A stretch of DNA of 64,000 nt from Paraburkholderia sp. Ac-20340 (GCF_017104965.1 NZ_JAAGPR010000030.1:1-64000); one strand, 5' to 3'. Shown: positions 1 through 9,340, numbered from the stretch's first letter. Notes: generated from the sequence alone by a model not told the origin. Numbers and translations: made by a program.

Positions 1-753
1 CAGCAAGGTCCGCGCAATCGCCACCCGCTGCTTCTCCCCACCCGACAGCTTCAAGCCACGCTCGCCAACCGCCGTCTCATACCCCTTCGGCAAACTCTCG
101 ATAAACGCATGAATATGCGCCGCGCGCTTGCCCGGCATCTGCGGACGCCAGACCGTCGGCCGCTTGCGGCGCGTGTCGTCGTGCGGCACGGTCGTGCCCG
201 CGCCGGAGCCGATATTCGGACCTTCGCCCGAGGCGAGTCCTCCGCCCAGTCCCAACGCGCTGCCGAGACTGCCCAGACCCGCGAGGCCCGAGCTCGACGA
301 ACTCGTCGATCCGCCGTCCTGCGACGCGCGGCGGCTGCGGTGCGACGGGCGCTCGGCGTCTTCGTCGTCGTCGCTGGAGGGGCGGATGTTCAGGCCGAGG
401 CCGAGCGACACGTCGGCCCAGACGAAGAAGTCGCGCCAGCGGAATTCGATCAGCCACGGCAGGCTCACGAAGAACAGCACCGCCATCGCGAGCGGCGCGG
501 CCGCATGGCCGATCAGTTTGCCGAGGCCGTCAGCGAGCGCGTGACCGAGCGCATCGAAACCTTCGATGTGCAGCATCGACGCTTCGAGCGCGCAGCTCGA
601 CAGCAGCACGCAGAAAAAGCCGAGCCACAGCCGGATCGTGCCGGGACCGCGCAGGCCCGCGCCGCCGGGCAGCACCGACTTCACGAGACGCCAGACCAGA
701 GGGATGAACCAGACGGCCGATAAGCCGAACCAGCCAGGAACTACCGTGTGCAT
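1..753 (-). CDS. Partial chimeric frame: FtsK-like N-terminal membrane domain joined to the C-terminal part of an ABC ATPase
   Basis: An open minus-strand frame of 251 codons starts at ATG 753 and runs off the left edge. Residues 1 to about 125 have two or three hydrophobic segments (including LWLGFFCVLLSS and PLAMAVLFFVSLPW) and resemble the membrane domain of a Burkholderia FtsK-type DNA translocase. A Ser/Asp/Gly-rich linker follows. From about nt 126 leftward the frame becomes an ABC exporter ATPase: RAAHIHAFIESLPKGYETAV, then the signature LKLSGGEKQR. No Walker A precedes it, so neither half is a complete domain. The frame is unbroken across the joint. It could be a deletion fusion or an assembly join. 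The FtsK assignment is by recollection of the family, not a search. Confidence 0.5.
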   Translation of the reverse strand, partial: MHTVVPGWFGLSAVWFIPLVWRLVKSVLPGGAGLRGPGTIRLWLGFFCVLLSSCALEASMLHIEGFDALGHALADGLGKLIGHAAAPLAMAVLFFVSLPWLIEFRWRDFFVWADVSLGLGLNIRPSSDDDEDAERPSHRSRRASQDGGSTSSSSSGLAGLGSLGSALGLGGGLASGEGPNIGSGAGTTVPHDDTRRKRPTVWRPQMPGKRAAHIHAFIESLPKGYETAVGERGLKLSGGEKQRVAIARTLL

Positions 754-912
754 GCCAGAGATCTACGATGAAAGAATGGGCAATCTGCCGAGTGTAACCG
801 TTCGGACCTGGTGCGCCGCTACGCGCGTTGCCGCGGCGCCGCAGTCGCAGCGGGACTCAGCAAAAAAAACGCCGCGCGGGGTGAGCGCGCGGCTGTGAGG
901 CAGTGCGCGGCG

Positions 913-1527
913 TCACTGTCCCGGTGTCGCGGATGCGCCTGCCGGAGCGCTTGCGTCCGCCTGTGCGAAGCTCAGCCGATCTCCGTTTTCCAGGATCAGC
1001 TGCAGCGCTTGCGGCGGGCGCATCTGCACGCCGGTGCGGGCAATGTGCGCGAGCGCGTCCAGATAGGGGCCTTCGATCTCGCCGCCCGCGCCGATGCACG
1101 CCATACGCGTGCCCGCAAGCTGGTCGAACGAGAGCAGGCCGCTCTTGAGCGTGTAGCGTCCCATGTAACGGTTGCAGCCCGAGAAGCCGCTGGCGCGGCG
1201 CTGGCCGTTCGCAGTGGACAGATCGAGCGTGACCGGACGCGCGCCCGGCGCTGCCGGACCCGATGCAGCGGCTGCACCCGGAATCGCGCGCAGCGAGCCG
1301 TCGGCGCGTTTCCATTCGACGAGCTGCCAGTGCGTGTTGTCGAGCAACTGCGCGGCGGCGGGATTGAACGGATCGGGTGCCGGTGCGGACGAGTCCTGGT
1401 GAACCGGCAGCTTGCACGCGGCAAGCATCAGTGCAGCGCAGGTGGCTGCTGCGAGCGGCGCCGCGCGCGACGCGAGCAGGCGCGCCATCATGTGCCCGGC
1501 GGGGCGTGTGCTCGAGCGGTGGGGCAT
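913..1527 (-). CDS. META-domain (HslJ-like) outer-membrane lipoprotein
   Basis: A 204-residue protein with a lipoprotein signal peptide ending in the lipobox LMLAAC, followed by a META/HslJ domain: NTHWQLVEWKRADGS near the start and the conserved FSGCNRYMGRY core. META proteins are envelope proteins linked to heat and novobiocin tolerance; no enzyme activity is established. I chose ATG 1527 because ACGAGGA lies 6-7 bases upstream; the frame extends 18 codons further without a better site. It is convergent with nothing and divergent from purT. Confidence 0.8.
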   Translation of the reverse strand: MPHRSSTRPAGHMMARLLASRAAPLAAATCAALMLAACKLPVHQDSSAPAPDPFNPAAAQLLDNTHWQLVEWKRADGSLRAIPGAAAASGPAAPGARPVTLDLSTANGQRRASGFSGCNRYMGRYTLKSGLLSFDQLAGTRMACIGAGGEIEGPYLDALAHIARTGVQMRPPQALQLILENGDRLSFAQADASAPAGASATPGQ

Positions 1528-1841
1528 CGCATTTCCTCGTAACTGGCGAAGGCGTAAGGGTAACGCACCAGGAGACGCCATGCGAGCGCAAACGTTCGCT
1601 AAATGGTGACTTCTTCGCGCGAAAGCGCTTCACCTGTAACAGTTAGTTGGAAACAGCGCGGAAACCGTCCGCAAACGATCTGCAAACCGCGGCGGCGGGC
1701 CGCACCGGACTCGCGTTGGCCATCCGGCCAGGTAAAACGCATGGGTGCGCGTGTTAACATCGACGCTTCTTCGCATTCGTGCGTCATCCAAGAGGCGCGC
1801 GCGCTTCATCGTCAATCTTCACCGTGATTTCTGGAGACATC
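1528..1841. other. Divergent intergenic region between the META lipoprotein and purT
   Basis: About 314 bases without a convincing gene. It must hold promoters for both flanking genes. TAACAT near 1755 is a possible -10 for purT but has no good -35. No riboswitch or repeat was recognised. Confidence 0.4.
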
Positions 1842-3065
1842 ATGCAGACCGGCCCCCGCATCGGCACGCCGCTTTCCGCTTCCGCCACCCGTGTCATGCT
1901 GCTCGGCGCTGGCGAGCTCGGCAAGGAAGTGATCATCGCGCTGCAGCGCCTCGGCGTTGAAGTGATCGCCGTCGATCGCTACGAGAACGCGCCCGGTCAT
2001 CAGGTCGCGCATCGCGCCCACGTGATCGACATGGCCGATCCCAAGGCGCTGCGCGCGCTGATCGATGCCGAACGTCCGCATCTCATCGTGCCGGAAATCG
2101 AAGCCATCGCCACCGACGCGCTGGCCGCCGTCGAATCCGAAGGCGTCGCCGAAGTCATTCCTACCGCGCGCGCCGCGCAGCTCACCATGAACCGCGAAGG
2201 CATCCGCCGTCTCGCGGCTGAAGAACTGGGCCTGCCGACTTCGCCGTACGCATTCGCCGACTCGCTCGACGAACTCAAGGCCGGTATCGCCAAGGTTGGC
2301 TATCCGTGCGTGGTGAAACCGGTGATGTCGTCGTCGGGCAAGGGCCAGTCGGTGCTGCGCAGCGACGCCGATGTCGAACGCGCATGGGAATACGCGCTGG
2401 CGGGCGGCCGGGTGAATCATGGCCGCGTGATCGTCGAAGGCTTTATCGACTTCGAATACGAAATCACGCAACTGACCGTGCGCGCGACGGACCCCTCGAG
2501 CGGCACGGTGCAGACCTATTACTGCGACCCGATCGGCCACAAGCAGGTGGACGGCGACTATGTCGAATCGTGGCAGCCGCAGCCGATGAGCCCGAAGGCG
2601 CTCGAGCGTTCGCGCGAAATCGCCCACAAGGTGACCGAGGCGCTGGGCGGCCGTGGTCTCTTCGGCGTCGAGCTGTTCGTGCGCGGCGACGAAGTCTGGT
2701 TCTCGGAAGTGAGCCCGCGTCCGCACGATACGGGTCTGGTCACGCTCGCTTCGCAGCGTTTCTCGGAGTTCGAACTGCATGCGCGCGCGATTCTCGGTCT
2801 GCCCGTCGATACGACGGCGCGCGGTCCGGGCGCGTCGGCGGTGATCTATGGCGGCATGGACGCACGCGGTATCGCCTTCGAAGGCGTCGCCGATGCGCTG
2901 GCCGTGCCGGGCGCGGATCTGCGTCTGTTCGGCAAGCCGGAAAGCTTTACGAAGCGCCGTATGGGTGTCGCGCTGGCAACGGGCGTGGATCTCGAAGAAG
3001 CACGCGCGCGTGCGCGCGCTGCGGCGGCGGCGGTGCGTCCGGTGGCCGGCGAAGCTTCGGAATAA
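1842..3065 (+). CDS. purT: Formate-dependent phosphoribosylglycinamide formyltransferase
   Basis: A 407-residue ATP-grasp enzyme that makes formyl-GAR from GAR, formate and ATP in purine synthesis. The N-terminal nucleotide fold begins RVMLLGAGELGKEVIIALQR, the ATP-grasp core includes YPCVVKPVMSSSGKGQSVL, and the metal-binding part has SEVSPRPHDTGLVT. Length matches PurT (about 390-400). The frame stays open 21 codons upstream, but ATG 1842 has TGGAGAC at a proper distance and starts where the family starts. Two GC-rich hairpins without U-tracts follow the stop (about 3085-3106 and 3116-3134). Confidence 0.96.
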   Translation: MQTGPRIGTPLSASATRVMLLGAGELGKEVIIALQRLGVEVIAVDRYENAPGHQVAHRAHVIDMADPKALRALIDAERPHLIVPEIEAIATDALAAVESEGVAEVIPTARAAQLTMNREGIRRLAAEELGLPTSPYAFADSLDELKAGIAKVGYPCVVKPVMSSSGKGQSVLRSDADVERAWEYALAGGRVNHGRVIVEGFIDFEYEITQLTVRATDPSSGTVQTYYCDPIGHKQVDGDYVESWQPQPMSPKALERSREIAHKVTEALGGRGLFGVELFVRGDEVWFSEVSPRPHDTGLVTLASQRFSEFELHARAILGLPVDTTARGPGASAVIYGGMDARGIAFEGVADALAVPGADLRLFGKPESFTKRRMGVALATGVDLEEARARARAAAAAVRPVAGEASE

Positions 3066-3163
3066 CGCTGAAGAAAGGCGGTCAGGGTGCGCAAGCTCGC
3101 GCACCCGCAAAACGTAACCCGCGCCTTGCGGGTTATCGTCGCGGCTCAGGCCGGGAGGTGGAG

Positions 3164-3364
3164 ATGGGCAAAGCGCTCGTGGTTCGTCTCATGCGCTGGA
3201 CCGGCGCTGCGGTGTGCGCCGGCTTGTGCGTTACCGCGCTGAGCGGTTGCGGACTGGCGGCTGCGCCGTGCCGCGTGGCGTCGGCGGGCCTGAAGATCGT
3301 GCCGATCGTAGGCCACGTGGCCGCCGCGCCCACCGATGCCTGCGCCGACGTGATCGATCCGTGA
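3164..3364 (+). CDS. Small predicted lipoprotein (66 residues)
   Basis: ATG 3164 is preceded by GGGAGGTGG, a strong ribosome-binding site. The product starts with a basic n-region (MGKALVVRLMRW), a hydrophobic stretch and the lipobox ALSGC, so it should be lipidated at about Cys24. The mature part is short and Ala/Val-rich with two more cysteines (CRV, CADV) that might pair. Small lipoproteins of this kind are common in Burkholderia; I do not know a function. It lies 98 bases after purT and just before the MliC-like gene. Confidence 0.65.
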   Translation: MGKALVVRLMRWTGAAVCAGLCVTALSGCGLAAAPCRVASAGLKIVPIVGHVAAAPTDACADVIDP

Positions 3365-3443
3365 TCCTGCGGATCGATTGCCGCTTCACATCATGACGTC
3401 TCACGTCGACTCTCACGATGTCATGCCACGCCAGGAGAACGCC

Positions 3444-3872
3444 TTGATCGACGTATCGACTTCGCCGGTGCGCGCGTTGCGCCACCGCATCGCCCGCGTG
3501 TGCACGGCGCTCGCGCTGGCAGTCTGTGCGATTCCCGCCGCGCAGGCCGCATCGGGAAACAGCGGTGCAGGCGGTCCGCTCGAACTGCGCGACATCCACG
3601 TGCAGTCGCGCCATACCTTCAGCTACACCTGCGCGGACGGCAAGACTTTCAAGGTCAGCTATCTCAACGCGGCCAACGGACAGAGCTTCGCGCTCGTGCC
3701 GGTGGACGGCCGCAAGTTCCTGCTGGTCGGCGTGGTGGCCGCGTCGGGCGTGCGCTATGTCGGCGCGAAGTACGCGTGGTGGACCAAGGGCCCGGGCGCA
3801 GATCTCTACGACACCATGGCCGATCCCAACGCGAAGCCCATCCTCGCGGGCTGCGCCACGATCATGCGCTAA
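3444..3872 (+). CDS. MliC/PliC-like inhibitor of C-type lysozyme, secreted
   Basis: A 142-residue protein with a Sec signal peptide (hydrophobic core ARVCTALALAVCAIPAAQA) and a MliC fold: FSYTCADGKTFKVSYLNA, then LVPVDGRKFLLVGVVAASG and the YAWWTKGPGADLY motif. MliC and PliC proteins plug the active site of host C-type lysozyme with a conserved Ser/Lys loop. There is no lipobox, so it should be periplasmic (PliC-like) rather than lipidated. TTG 3444 is preferred because CAGGAGAAC sits 6 bases upstream; in-frame upstream starts lack a site. Confidence 0.75.
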   Translation: MIDVSTSPVRALRHRIARVCTALALAVCAIPAAQAASGNSGAGGPLELRDIHVQSRHTFSYTCADGKTFKVSYLNAANGQSFALVPVDGRKFLLVGVVAASGVRYVGAKYAWWTKGPGADLYDTMADPNAKPILAGCATIMR

Positions 3873-4005
3873 ACCGGCGCCTGCGCGCTTCGCGACGCGT
3901 TCCGTTCTGCCGGAGTAATCTGTCGGCCATGCGAAGGGCGGCTGGCATGCGGCAGAGACGCTGCAACCCGTCGGTGCCGTTCGCGCACACTGCGCGAGGT
4001 GGTCG

Positions 4006-5652
4006 ATGAAAGCATCGGATCTGTTCGTGAAGGCGCTCGAAGCCGAGGGCGTGGAGTACGTGTTCGGGATTCCCGGCGAGGAAAATCTCGATCTGCTCGA
4101 ATCGCTGCGGCGCTCGAAGATCCGCCTGATCGTCACGCGTCACGAACAGGCCGCCGGTTTCATGGCCGCCACCTACGGACGGCTGACGGGGCGCACCGGC
4201 GTGTGTCTCGCCACGCTTGGCCCCGGCGCGACCAATTTCGTGACCGCGGCCGCCTACGCACAGCTCGGCGGCATGCCGATGCTGATGGTCACCGGCCAGA
4301 AGCCCATCAAGTCCAGCAAGCAGGGCCATTTCCAGATCGTCGATGTGGTGCGCATGATGGAGCCGCTCACCAAGTACGCGCGCCAGATTGTGTCGATCGG
4401 CAATATTCCGGCGCTGGTGCGCGAGGCGTTTCGTCAGGCCGAACAGGAGCGTCCGGGCGCCGTGCATCTGGAATTGCCCGAAGACGTGGCCGACGAAGAG
4501 GGCGACGGCAAGCCCATTCCCAAGAGTTTCAGCCGCCGCCCGGTCGCGGAGGAAAAAGCCGTCGCGCATGCGGTGGCGGCGATCTGCGAAGCGCAGCATC
4601 CGCTGCTGATGATCGGCGCGGGCGGCAATCGCAAGACCACGCGCAACGTGCTGCGCGAATTCGTCGATCAGACCGGCATTCCGTTTTTCACGACGCAGAT
4701 GGGCAAGGGCGTGATCGACGAATCGCATCCGCTGTGGCTGGGCAATGCGACGTTATCCGATGGCGACTTCGTGCACCGCGCGATCGAGCATGCCGACTGC
4801 ATCATCAACGTCGGCCATGACGTGATCGAAAAGCCGCCGTTTTTCATGCGCAGCGCCGAAGGCAAGACCGTGATCCACGTGAATTTCCTGGGCGCGGAAG
4901 TCGATCCGGTCTATTTCCCGCAGATCGAGGTGGTGGGCGATATCGCCAATGCGGTCTGGCAGATCAAGGAAGCGCTCAAGCCGCGCGAGCACGCCTGGGA
5001 TTTCGCGCGCTTCGAGGAGATCAAGCGCCACTTCGACGCGCATCTCGCCAAAGGTCAGCACGACGAGCGATTTCCGGTCTATCCGGTGCGCCTCGTGCAC
5101 GACGTCTATCACGCGATGCCCGAGGACGGCATTCTGTGTCTCGATAACGGCATGTACAAGATCTGGTTCGCGCGCTACTACCGGGCGCGCGAGCCGAATT
5201 CGGTGCTGCTCGACAATGCGCTCGCGTCGATGGGCGCGGGCCTGCCCTCGGCGATCGCCACGAAGATCGTGCATCCCGAACGCAAGGTCGTGGCCGTCTG
5301 CGGCGACGGCGGCTTCATGATGAATTCGCAGGAACTGGAGACGGCGGTGCGTCTGAAGCTCGACATCGTCGTGCTGCTGCTGCGCGACGACGCCTTCGGC
5401 ATGATCCGCTGGAAGCAGGAAAACATGAATTTCCCCGATTACGGCATGACGCTGCAGAACCCCGATTTCGTCGATTACACGCGCAGTTATGGCGCACATG
5501 GTCATCGCGTGGGTGCGGCGAGCGAACTCGGGCCGCTGATCGAGCGGTGTTTTGCGCAGCCGGGCGTGCATGTGATCGACGTGCCCATCGATTATTCGGA
5601 TAACGAGCGCGTGCTCAATCGCGAGATCAAGCGGCTCAGCGCGCAGCTTTGA
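4006..5652 (+). CDS. Acetolactate synthase-like thiamine-diphosphate enzyme, no small subunit nearby
   Basis: A 548-residue ThDP enzyme of the acetolactate synthase family. It has the cofactor glutamate in RHEQAAGF (about residue 47), a central Rossmann-like domain and the ThDP/Mg motif starting CGDGGFMMNSQELE (about 432). The usual NN of the motif region is replaced by RDDAFG. ATG 4006 has GAGGTGG upstream. No ilvH partner is adjacent; instead an aldehyde dehydrogenase follows 133 bases later. This fits a catabolic acetolactate synthase or another 2-oxoacid decarboxylating or ligating enzyme. It is distinct from ilvI at 57.3 kb. Confidence 0.8.
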   Translation: MKASDLFVKALEAEGVEYVFGIPGEENLDLLESLRRSKIRLIVTRHEQAAGFMAATYGRLTGRTGVCLATLGPGATNFVTAAAYAQLGGMPMLMVTGQKPIKSSKQGHFQIVDVVRMMEPLTKYARQIVSIGNIPALVREAFRQAEQERPGAVHLELPEDVADEEGDGKPIPKSFSRRPVAEEKAVAHAVAAICEAQHPLLMIGAGGNRKTTRNVLREFVDQTGIPFFTTQMGKGVIDESHPLWLGNATLSDGDFVHRAIEHADCIINVGHDVIEKPPFFMRSAEGKTVIHVNFLGAEVDPVYFPQIEVVGDIANAVWQIKEALKPREHAWDFARFEEIKRHFDAHLAKGQHDERFPVYPVRLVHDVYHAMPEDGILCLDNGMYKIWFARYYRAREPNSVLLDNALASMGAGLPSAIATKIVHPERKVVAVCGDGGFMMNSQELETAVRLKLDIVVLLLRDDAFGMIRWKQENMNFPDYGMTLQNPDFVDYTRSYGAHGHRVGAASELGPLIERCFAQPGVHVIDVPIDYSDNERVLNREIKRLSAQL

Positions 5653-5785
5653 ACGCAACACCATCGTTCGCGCGGGCGCGCGGTTTGCGCGCATCGCCGT
5701 GCGTTGCATCACTGGATTGCACTTACGCTGGCGCGGCAGGAACGGAAGCGACGTGGCGCGCCGCGTCATCTGCGGAGAACGCGTC

Positions 5786-7222
5786 ATGCTCAAACCGACT
5801 TATCCGTACTATCTGGCGAACGAAGCCGTCGCCGCCAACACCGATCTCGAAGTCACCGACAAATACAGCGGCGAAGTCGCCACGCGCGTCGCGCTCGCCG
5901 ATGCGAAGGCGATCGACCAGGCCATCGCCGCCGCCGAAGCCGCCATGCCCGCGCTGCGCGCGTTCCCGCCGTTCAAACGCCAGGCCGTGATCGATCATTG
6001 CGTGGCGCGCTTTCGCGAGCGTTTCGACGAACTGGCGATGGCGCTGTGCATCGAGGCGGGCAAGCCGATCAACGATTCGCGCGGCGAAGTCACGCGCCTG
6101 ATCGACACGTTCCGCGTGGCCGCCGAAGAAAGCGTGCGCATCAACGGCGAGATCGTGAATCTGGAGATTTCGGCGCGCGCGAAGGGCTATCGCGGCTACG
6201 TCAAACGCGTGCCGATCGGGCCGTGCTCGTTTATTTCGCCGTTCAATTTCCCGCTCAATCTGGCCGCACACAAGGTCGCGCCGGCGCTCGCGGCGGGCGT
6301 GCCGTTCGTGCTGAAGCCGGCGAGCCGCACGCCGGTGGGCGCGCTGATCATCGGCGAGATTCTGGCGGAAACGGATTTGCCGAAGGGCGCGTTTTCGATC
6401 CTGCCCGCGCATCGCGACGGCGCCGATCTCTTCACCACCGACGAGCGCTTCAAGCTGCTTTCGTTCACGGGCTCGCCCGCGGTGGGCTGGGATCTGAAGA
6501 AAAAGGCCGGCAAGAAGAAAGTGGTGCTGGAACTGGGCGGCAATGCGGCGGCCGTCGTCGATGCCGATCAGGGCGCGAAGCTCGATTACGTGGTGGAGCG
6601 GCTGGCATTCGGCGCGTATTACCAGTCGGGGCAGAGTTGTATCGGCGTACAGCGCATTCTGGTGCATGCGTCGCTCTACGATGCGCTGCGCGACAAACTG
6701 ATCGCCAAGGTCAAGACGCTGAAGATGGGCGACCCGAAGGACGAGAAAACCTTCGTCGGGCCGATGATCTCGGAATCCGAAGCGCAGCGTCTGAGCGGCT
6801 GGATGGAAAGCGCGGTGCTGGCGGGCGCGAAAATTCTCGCGGGCGGGCAGGTGGACGGCGCGATGTTCGAAGCCACGCTGCTGGAAGACGTGGGGCGCGG
6901 CACCGATCTCTACCGGCGCGAGGCGTTCGGCCCGGTGGCGATTCTCGAGCGTTTCGACGATTTCGGTCAGGCGCTGGATATCGTCAACAACAGCGACTTC
7001 GGCCTGCAGGCGGGCGTGTTCACCGATTCGCTCGCCAATGCGCACCGCGCGTGGGACGGGCTCGACGTGGGCGGCGTGGTCATCAACGATATTCCGTCAT
7101 TTCGCGTCGATAACATGCCGTATGGCGGCGTGAAGGATTCGGGGCTCGGTCGCGAGGGCGTGCGCTATGCGATCGAAGATATGACCGAACTTCGGCTGAT
7201 GGTGATGCGCGAAACGTGGTGA
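5786..7222 (+). CDS. NAD(P)-dependent aldehyde dehydrogenase
   Basis: A 478-residue aldehyde dehydrogenase. Visible landmarks are the substrate/cofactor stretch GPCSFISPFNFPLNLAAHK, the LSFTGSPAVGWDLKKKAG cofactor motif, the general-base glutamate in LELGGNAA, and the nucleophile cysteine in QSGQSCIGVQR (about residue 285). The substrate cannot be read from sequence. ATG 5786 has GGAGA upstream and starts where the family aligns; 29 upstream codons are dropped. The gene probably forms an operon with the preceding ThDP enzyme, which suggests it oxidises an aldehyde made by that enzyme. Confidence 0.88.
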   Translation: MLKPTYPYYLANEAVAANTDLEVTDKYSGEVATRVALADAKAIDQAIAAAEAAMPALRAFPPFKRQAVIDHCVARFRERFDELAMALCIEAGKPINDSRGEVTRLIDTFRVAAEESVRINGEIVNLEISARAKGYRGYVKRVPIGPCSFISPFNFPLNLAAHKVAPALAAGVPFVLKPASRTPVGALIIGEILAETDLPKGAFSILPAHRDGADLFTTDERFKLLSFTGSPAVGWDLKKKAGKKKVVLELGGNAAAVVDADQGAKLDYVVERLAFGAYYQSGQSCIGVQRILVHASLYDALRDKLIAKVKTLKMGDPKDEKTFVGPMISESEAQRLSGWMESAVLAGAKILAGGQVDGAMFEATLLEDVGRGTDLYRREAFGPVAILERFDDFGQALDIVNNSDFGLQAGVFTDSLANAHRAWDGLDVGGVVINDIPSFRVDNMPYGGVKDSGLGREGVRYAIEDMTELRLMVMRETW

Positions 7223-7759
7223 AAGCGGTGGTCGGCGCGCGGGTCTGCGATCAAAGGTCCAGACCGCGAACGCCGCGCGCTGTTGCAGAAGCGCGTCCGT
7301 GCGGCCATAGGGATTTATGCCGAGGTGCTACAATACCGGCCTTTCGCCGGATTGCGCCTGCGCAAAACCTGAGCGGAAAGCAGTCAGCAACGAGCATCGA
7401 ATCCAGCGGCCGGGCCAGCGAGCACGGGCCGCCACGCAGCCAGGCGCGCGCCTTTCGAAACGCGTGCCCGCGCGTAAATAAGGGAACGAGCCCTGGTGAG
7501 CCAGGACGGGTCGAGCGCGGCGTACCGCCAGCGCACCCCGCACCAGACGGCACCAGTCGGCGCCATACGGCGCCAGTCCGCGTAAGCGGACCGTTCCACA
7601 AGCTGTCCGCCGTGACCGGTCAAACCGGGCGCGCCGGGCAATGCCGGGCAGAAGGAAGCTGCGCCCACGCAGCCTCTGCCAGCACAACCGCAGTCCCGCA
7701 GTGATTATTTGAGGCGCATGGCGCCTCGTGCGCCTAGCGCCTTTATAGCGAAACCCACC
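7223..7759 (+). promoter_or_regulatory. Long non-coding leader upstream of rhlE
   Basis: No supportable gene lies in these 537 bases. TACAAT at 7329-7334 is a good -10 with a weak -35; transcription from there gives a leader of about 420 nt. The leader is rich in GC hairpins, starting with CCGGC-CTTTC-GCCGG at about 7335-7349. DEAD-box helicase genes often carry long 5' leaders used for cold or autoregulation; that role here is inference. Confidence 0.45.
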
Positions 7760-9271
7760 ATGTCCGACACCGACGTCAAGCCCAGCACTGTGACCTTCGA
7801 TCAGTTCGGCCTCGCGCCCGACATCCTCAAGGCGATCCAGGAGCAGGGCTACACGACGCCCACGCCCATCCAGGCGCAGGCCATTCCCGTGGTCCTCACG
7901 GGCCGTGACGTGATGGGCGCCGCCCAGACCGGCACCGGCAAGACGGCCAGCTTCTCGCTGCCGATCCTGCAACGCCTGCTGCCGATGGCGAGCACGAGCG
8001 CATCGCCCGCCCGCCATCCGGTGCGCGCGCTGATCCTCACGCCGACGCGCGAACTGGCCGACCAGGTCGCCAACAACGTGCGCACCTACGCGCAGCACAC
8101 CGCGCTGCGCAGCGCCGTGGTGTTCGGCGGCGTCGACATGAATCCGCAATCGGAAGAACTGCGCCGCGGCGTGGAAATCCTGATCGCGACGCCGGGCCGT
8201 CTGCTCGATCACGTCCAGCAGAAGACCACGAACCTCGGTCAGGTGCAGATGCTCGTGCTCGACGAAGCCGACCGCATGCTGGACATGGGCTTCCTGCCGG
8301 ACCTGCAGCGCATCCTGAACCTGCTGCCGAAGGAGCGTCAGACGCTGCTGTTCTCGGCCACGTTCTCGCCGGAAATCAAGAAGCTCGCCGCCACGTATCT
8401 GCGCACGCCGCAGACCATCGAAGTCGCGCGCAGCAACTCGACGAACGCGAACGTCACGCAGATCGTTTATGAAGTCGCGGAAGGCGACAAGACCGGCGCG
8501 GTCGTGCAACTGATCCGCTCGCGCGGTCTGAAGCAGGTGATCGTGTTCTGTAACAGCAAGATCGGCGCGAGCCGTCTCGCGCGCCAGATCGAGAAGTCGG
8601 GCATCGTCGCCGCCGCGATTCACGGCGACCGTTCGCAGAACGAGCGTATGCAGGCGCTGGACGCGTTCAAGCGCGGCGAGATCGAAGCGCTGGTCGCCAC
8701 CGACGTGGCCGCGCGCGGTCTCGATATCGCCGAACTGCCGGCCGTCATCAACTTCGACCTGCCGTTCAACGCCGAAGACTACGTGCACCGCATCGGCCGT
8801 ACGGGCCGCGCGGGCGCCACCGGCGATGCGCTGTCGCTGTGCAGCCCGAACGAAAAGAAGCAGCTCGCCGATATCGAAAAGCTGATCAAGCGCCCGCTGA
8901 CGATCGAGCATCTGGTCGTCGATACGCCGGTGACGCATCACGAAGGCGGCAGCCGCCGCCGCGAGCGCGATGCGCACGAAGGCCGCGAAGGCCGTGGCGA
9001 GCGCGAAGCGCGCGGTGAACGCAGCGAGCGTGCCGAGCGCGGCCATCGTCGCACCGGTAGCTTCGAGCGTCCGCATCACCATCGTTCGCAGCCCGTCGAC
9101 GACTTCTTCCTGAAGCCCTACGAGCCGTCGCCGAACGCGCGCAGCAAAGCCGATAACCATGCCGAGCCGGCCGCCGCGCCGCAGAAGTCGAAGCAGCCGC
9201 TGGCCGCGCTGCTGGGCGGTCTGGGTTCGTCGTGGCGTAACAAGCCGAATTCGTCTTCGTCGTCGGAATAA
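7760..9271 (+). CDS. rhlE: ATP-dependent DEAD-box RNA helicase RhlE
   Basis: A 503-residue RNA helicase that remodels structured RNA during decay, ribosome assembly and cold growth. All motifs are present in order: Q motif region (FDQFGL), AQTGTGKT, PTRELADQ, DEADRMLDMGF, SATF, and HRIGRTGRAG. After about residue 390 comes a low-complexity Arg/Glu/Gly/His-rich tail typical of RhlE, which binds RNA non-specifically, ending with the conserved-looking KQPLAALLGGLG. ATG 7760 is preferred over an in-frame start 51 bases upstream because the protein begins MSDTDVK at the family position; the ribosome-binding site is weak. Confidence 0.93.
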   Translation: MSDTDVKPSTVTFDQFGLAPDILKAIQEQGYTTPTPIQAQAIPVVLTGRDVMGAAQTGTGKTASFSLPILQRLLPMASTSASPARHPVRALILTPTRELADQVANNVRTYAQHTALRSAVVFGGVDMNPQSEELRRGVEILIATPGRLLDHVQQKTTNLGQVQMLVLDEADRMLDMGFLPDLQRILNLLPKERQTLLFSATFSPEIKKLAATYLRTPQTIEVARSNSTNANVTQIVYEVAEGDKTGAVVQLIRSRGLKQVIVFCNSKIGASRLARQIEKSGIVAAAIHGDRSQNERMQALDAFKRGEIEALVATDVAARGLDIAELPAVINFDLPFNAEDYVHRIGRTGRAGATGDALSLCSPNEKKQLADIEKLIKRPLTIEHLVVDTPVTHHEGGSRRRERDAHEGREGRGEREARGERSERAERGHRRTGSFERPHHHRSQPVDDFFLKPYEPSPNARSKADNHAEPAAAPQKSKQPLAALLGGLGSSWRNKPNSSSSSE

Positions 9272-9285
9272 GACGATCGCGACGT

Positions 9286-9327
9286 AAAAACGGCGTGCGG
9301 GGTGAAAACCCGGCACGCCGTTTTTTT
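9286..9327. terminator. Rho-independent terminator between rhlE and gluQ
   Basis: AAAAACGGCGTGC pairs with GCACGCCGTTTTTTT across a GGGGTGAAAACCCG loop. The A-tract and T-tract on both sides mean it can serve the convergent rhlE and gluQ transcripts. Confidence 0.9.
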
Positions 9328-9340
9328 ATGCCCGCGATCT

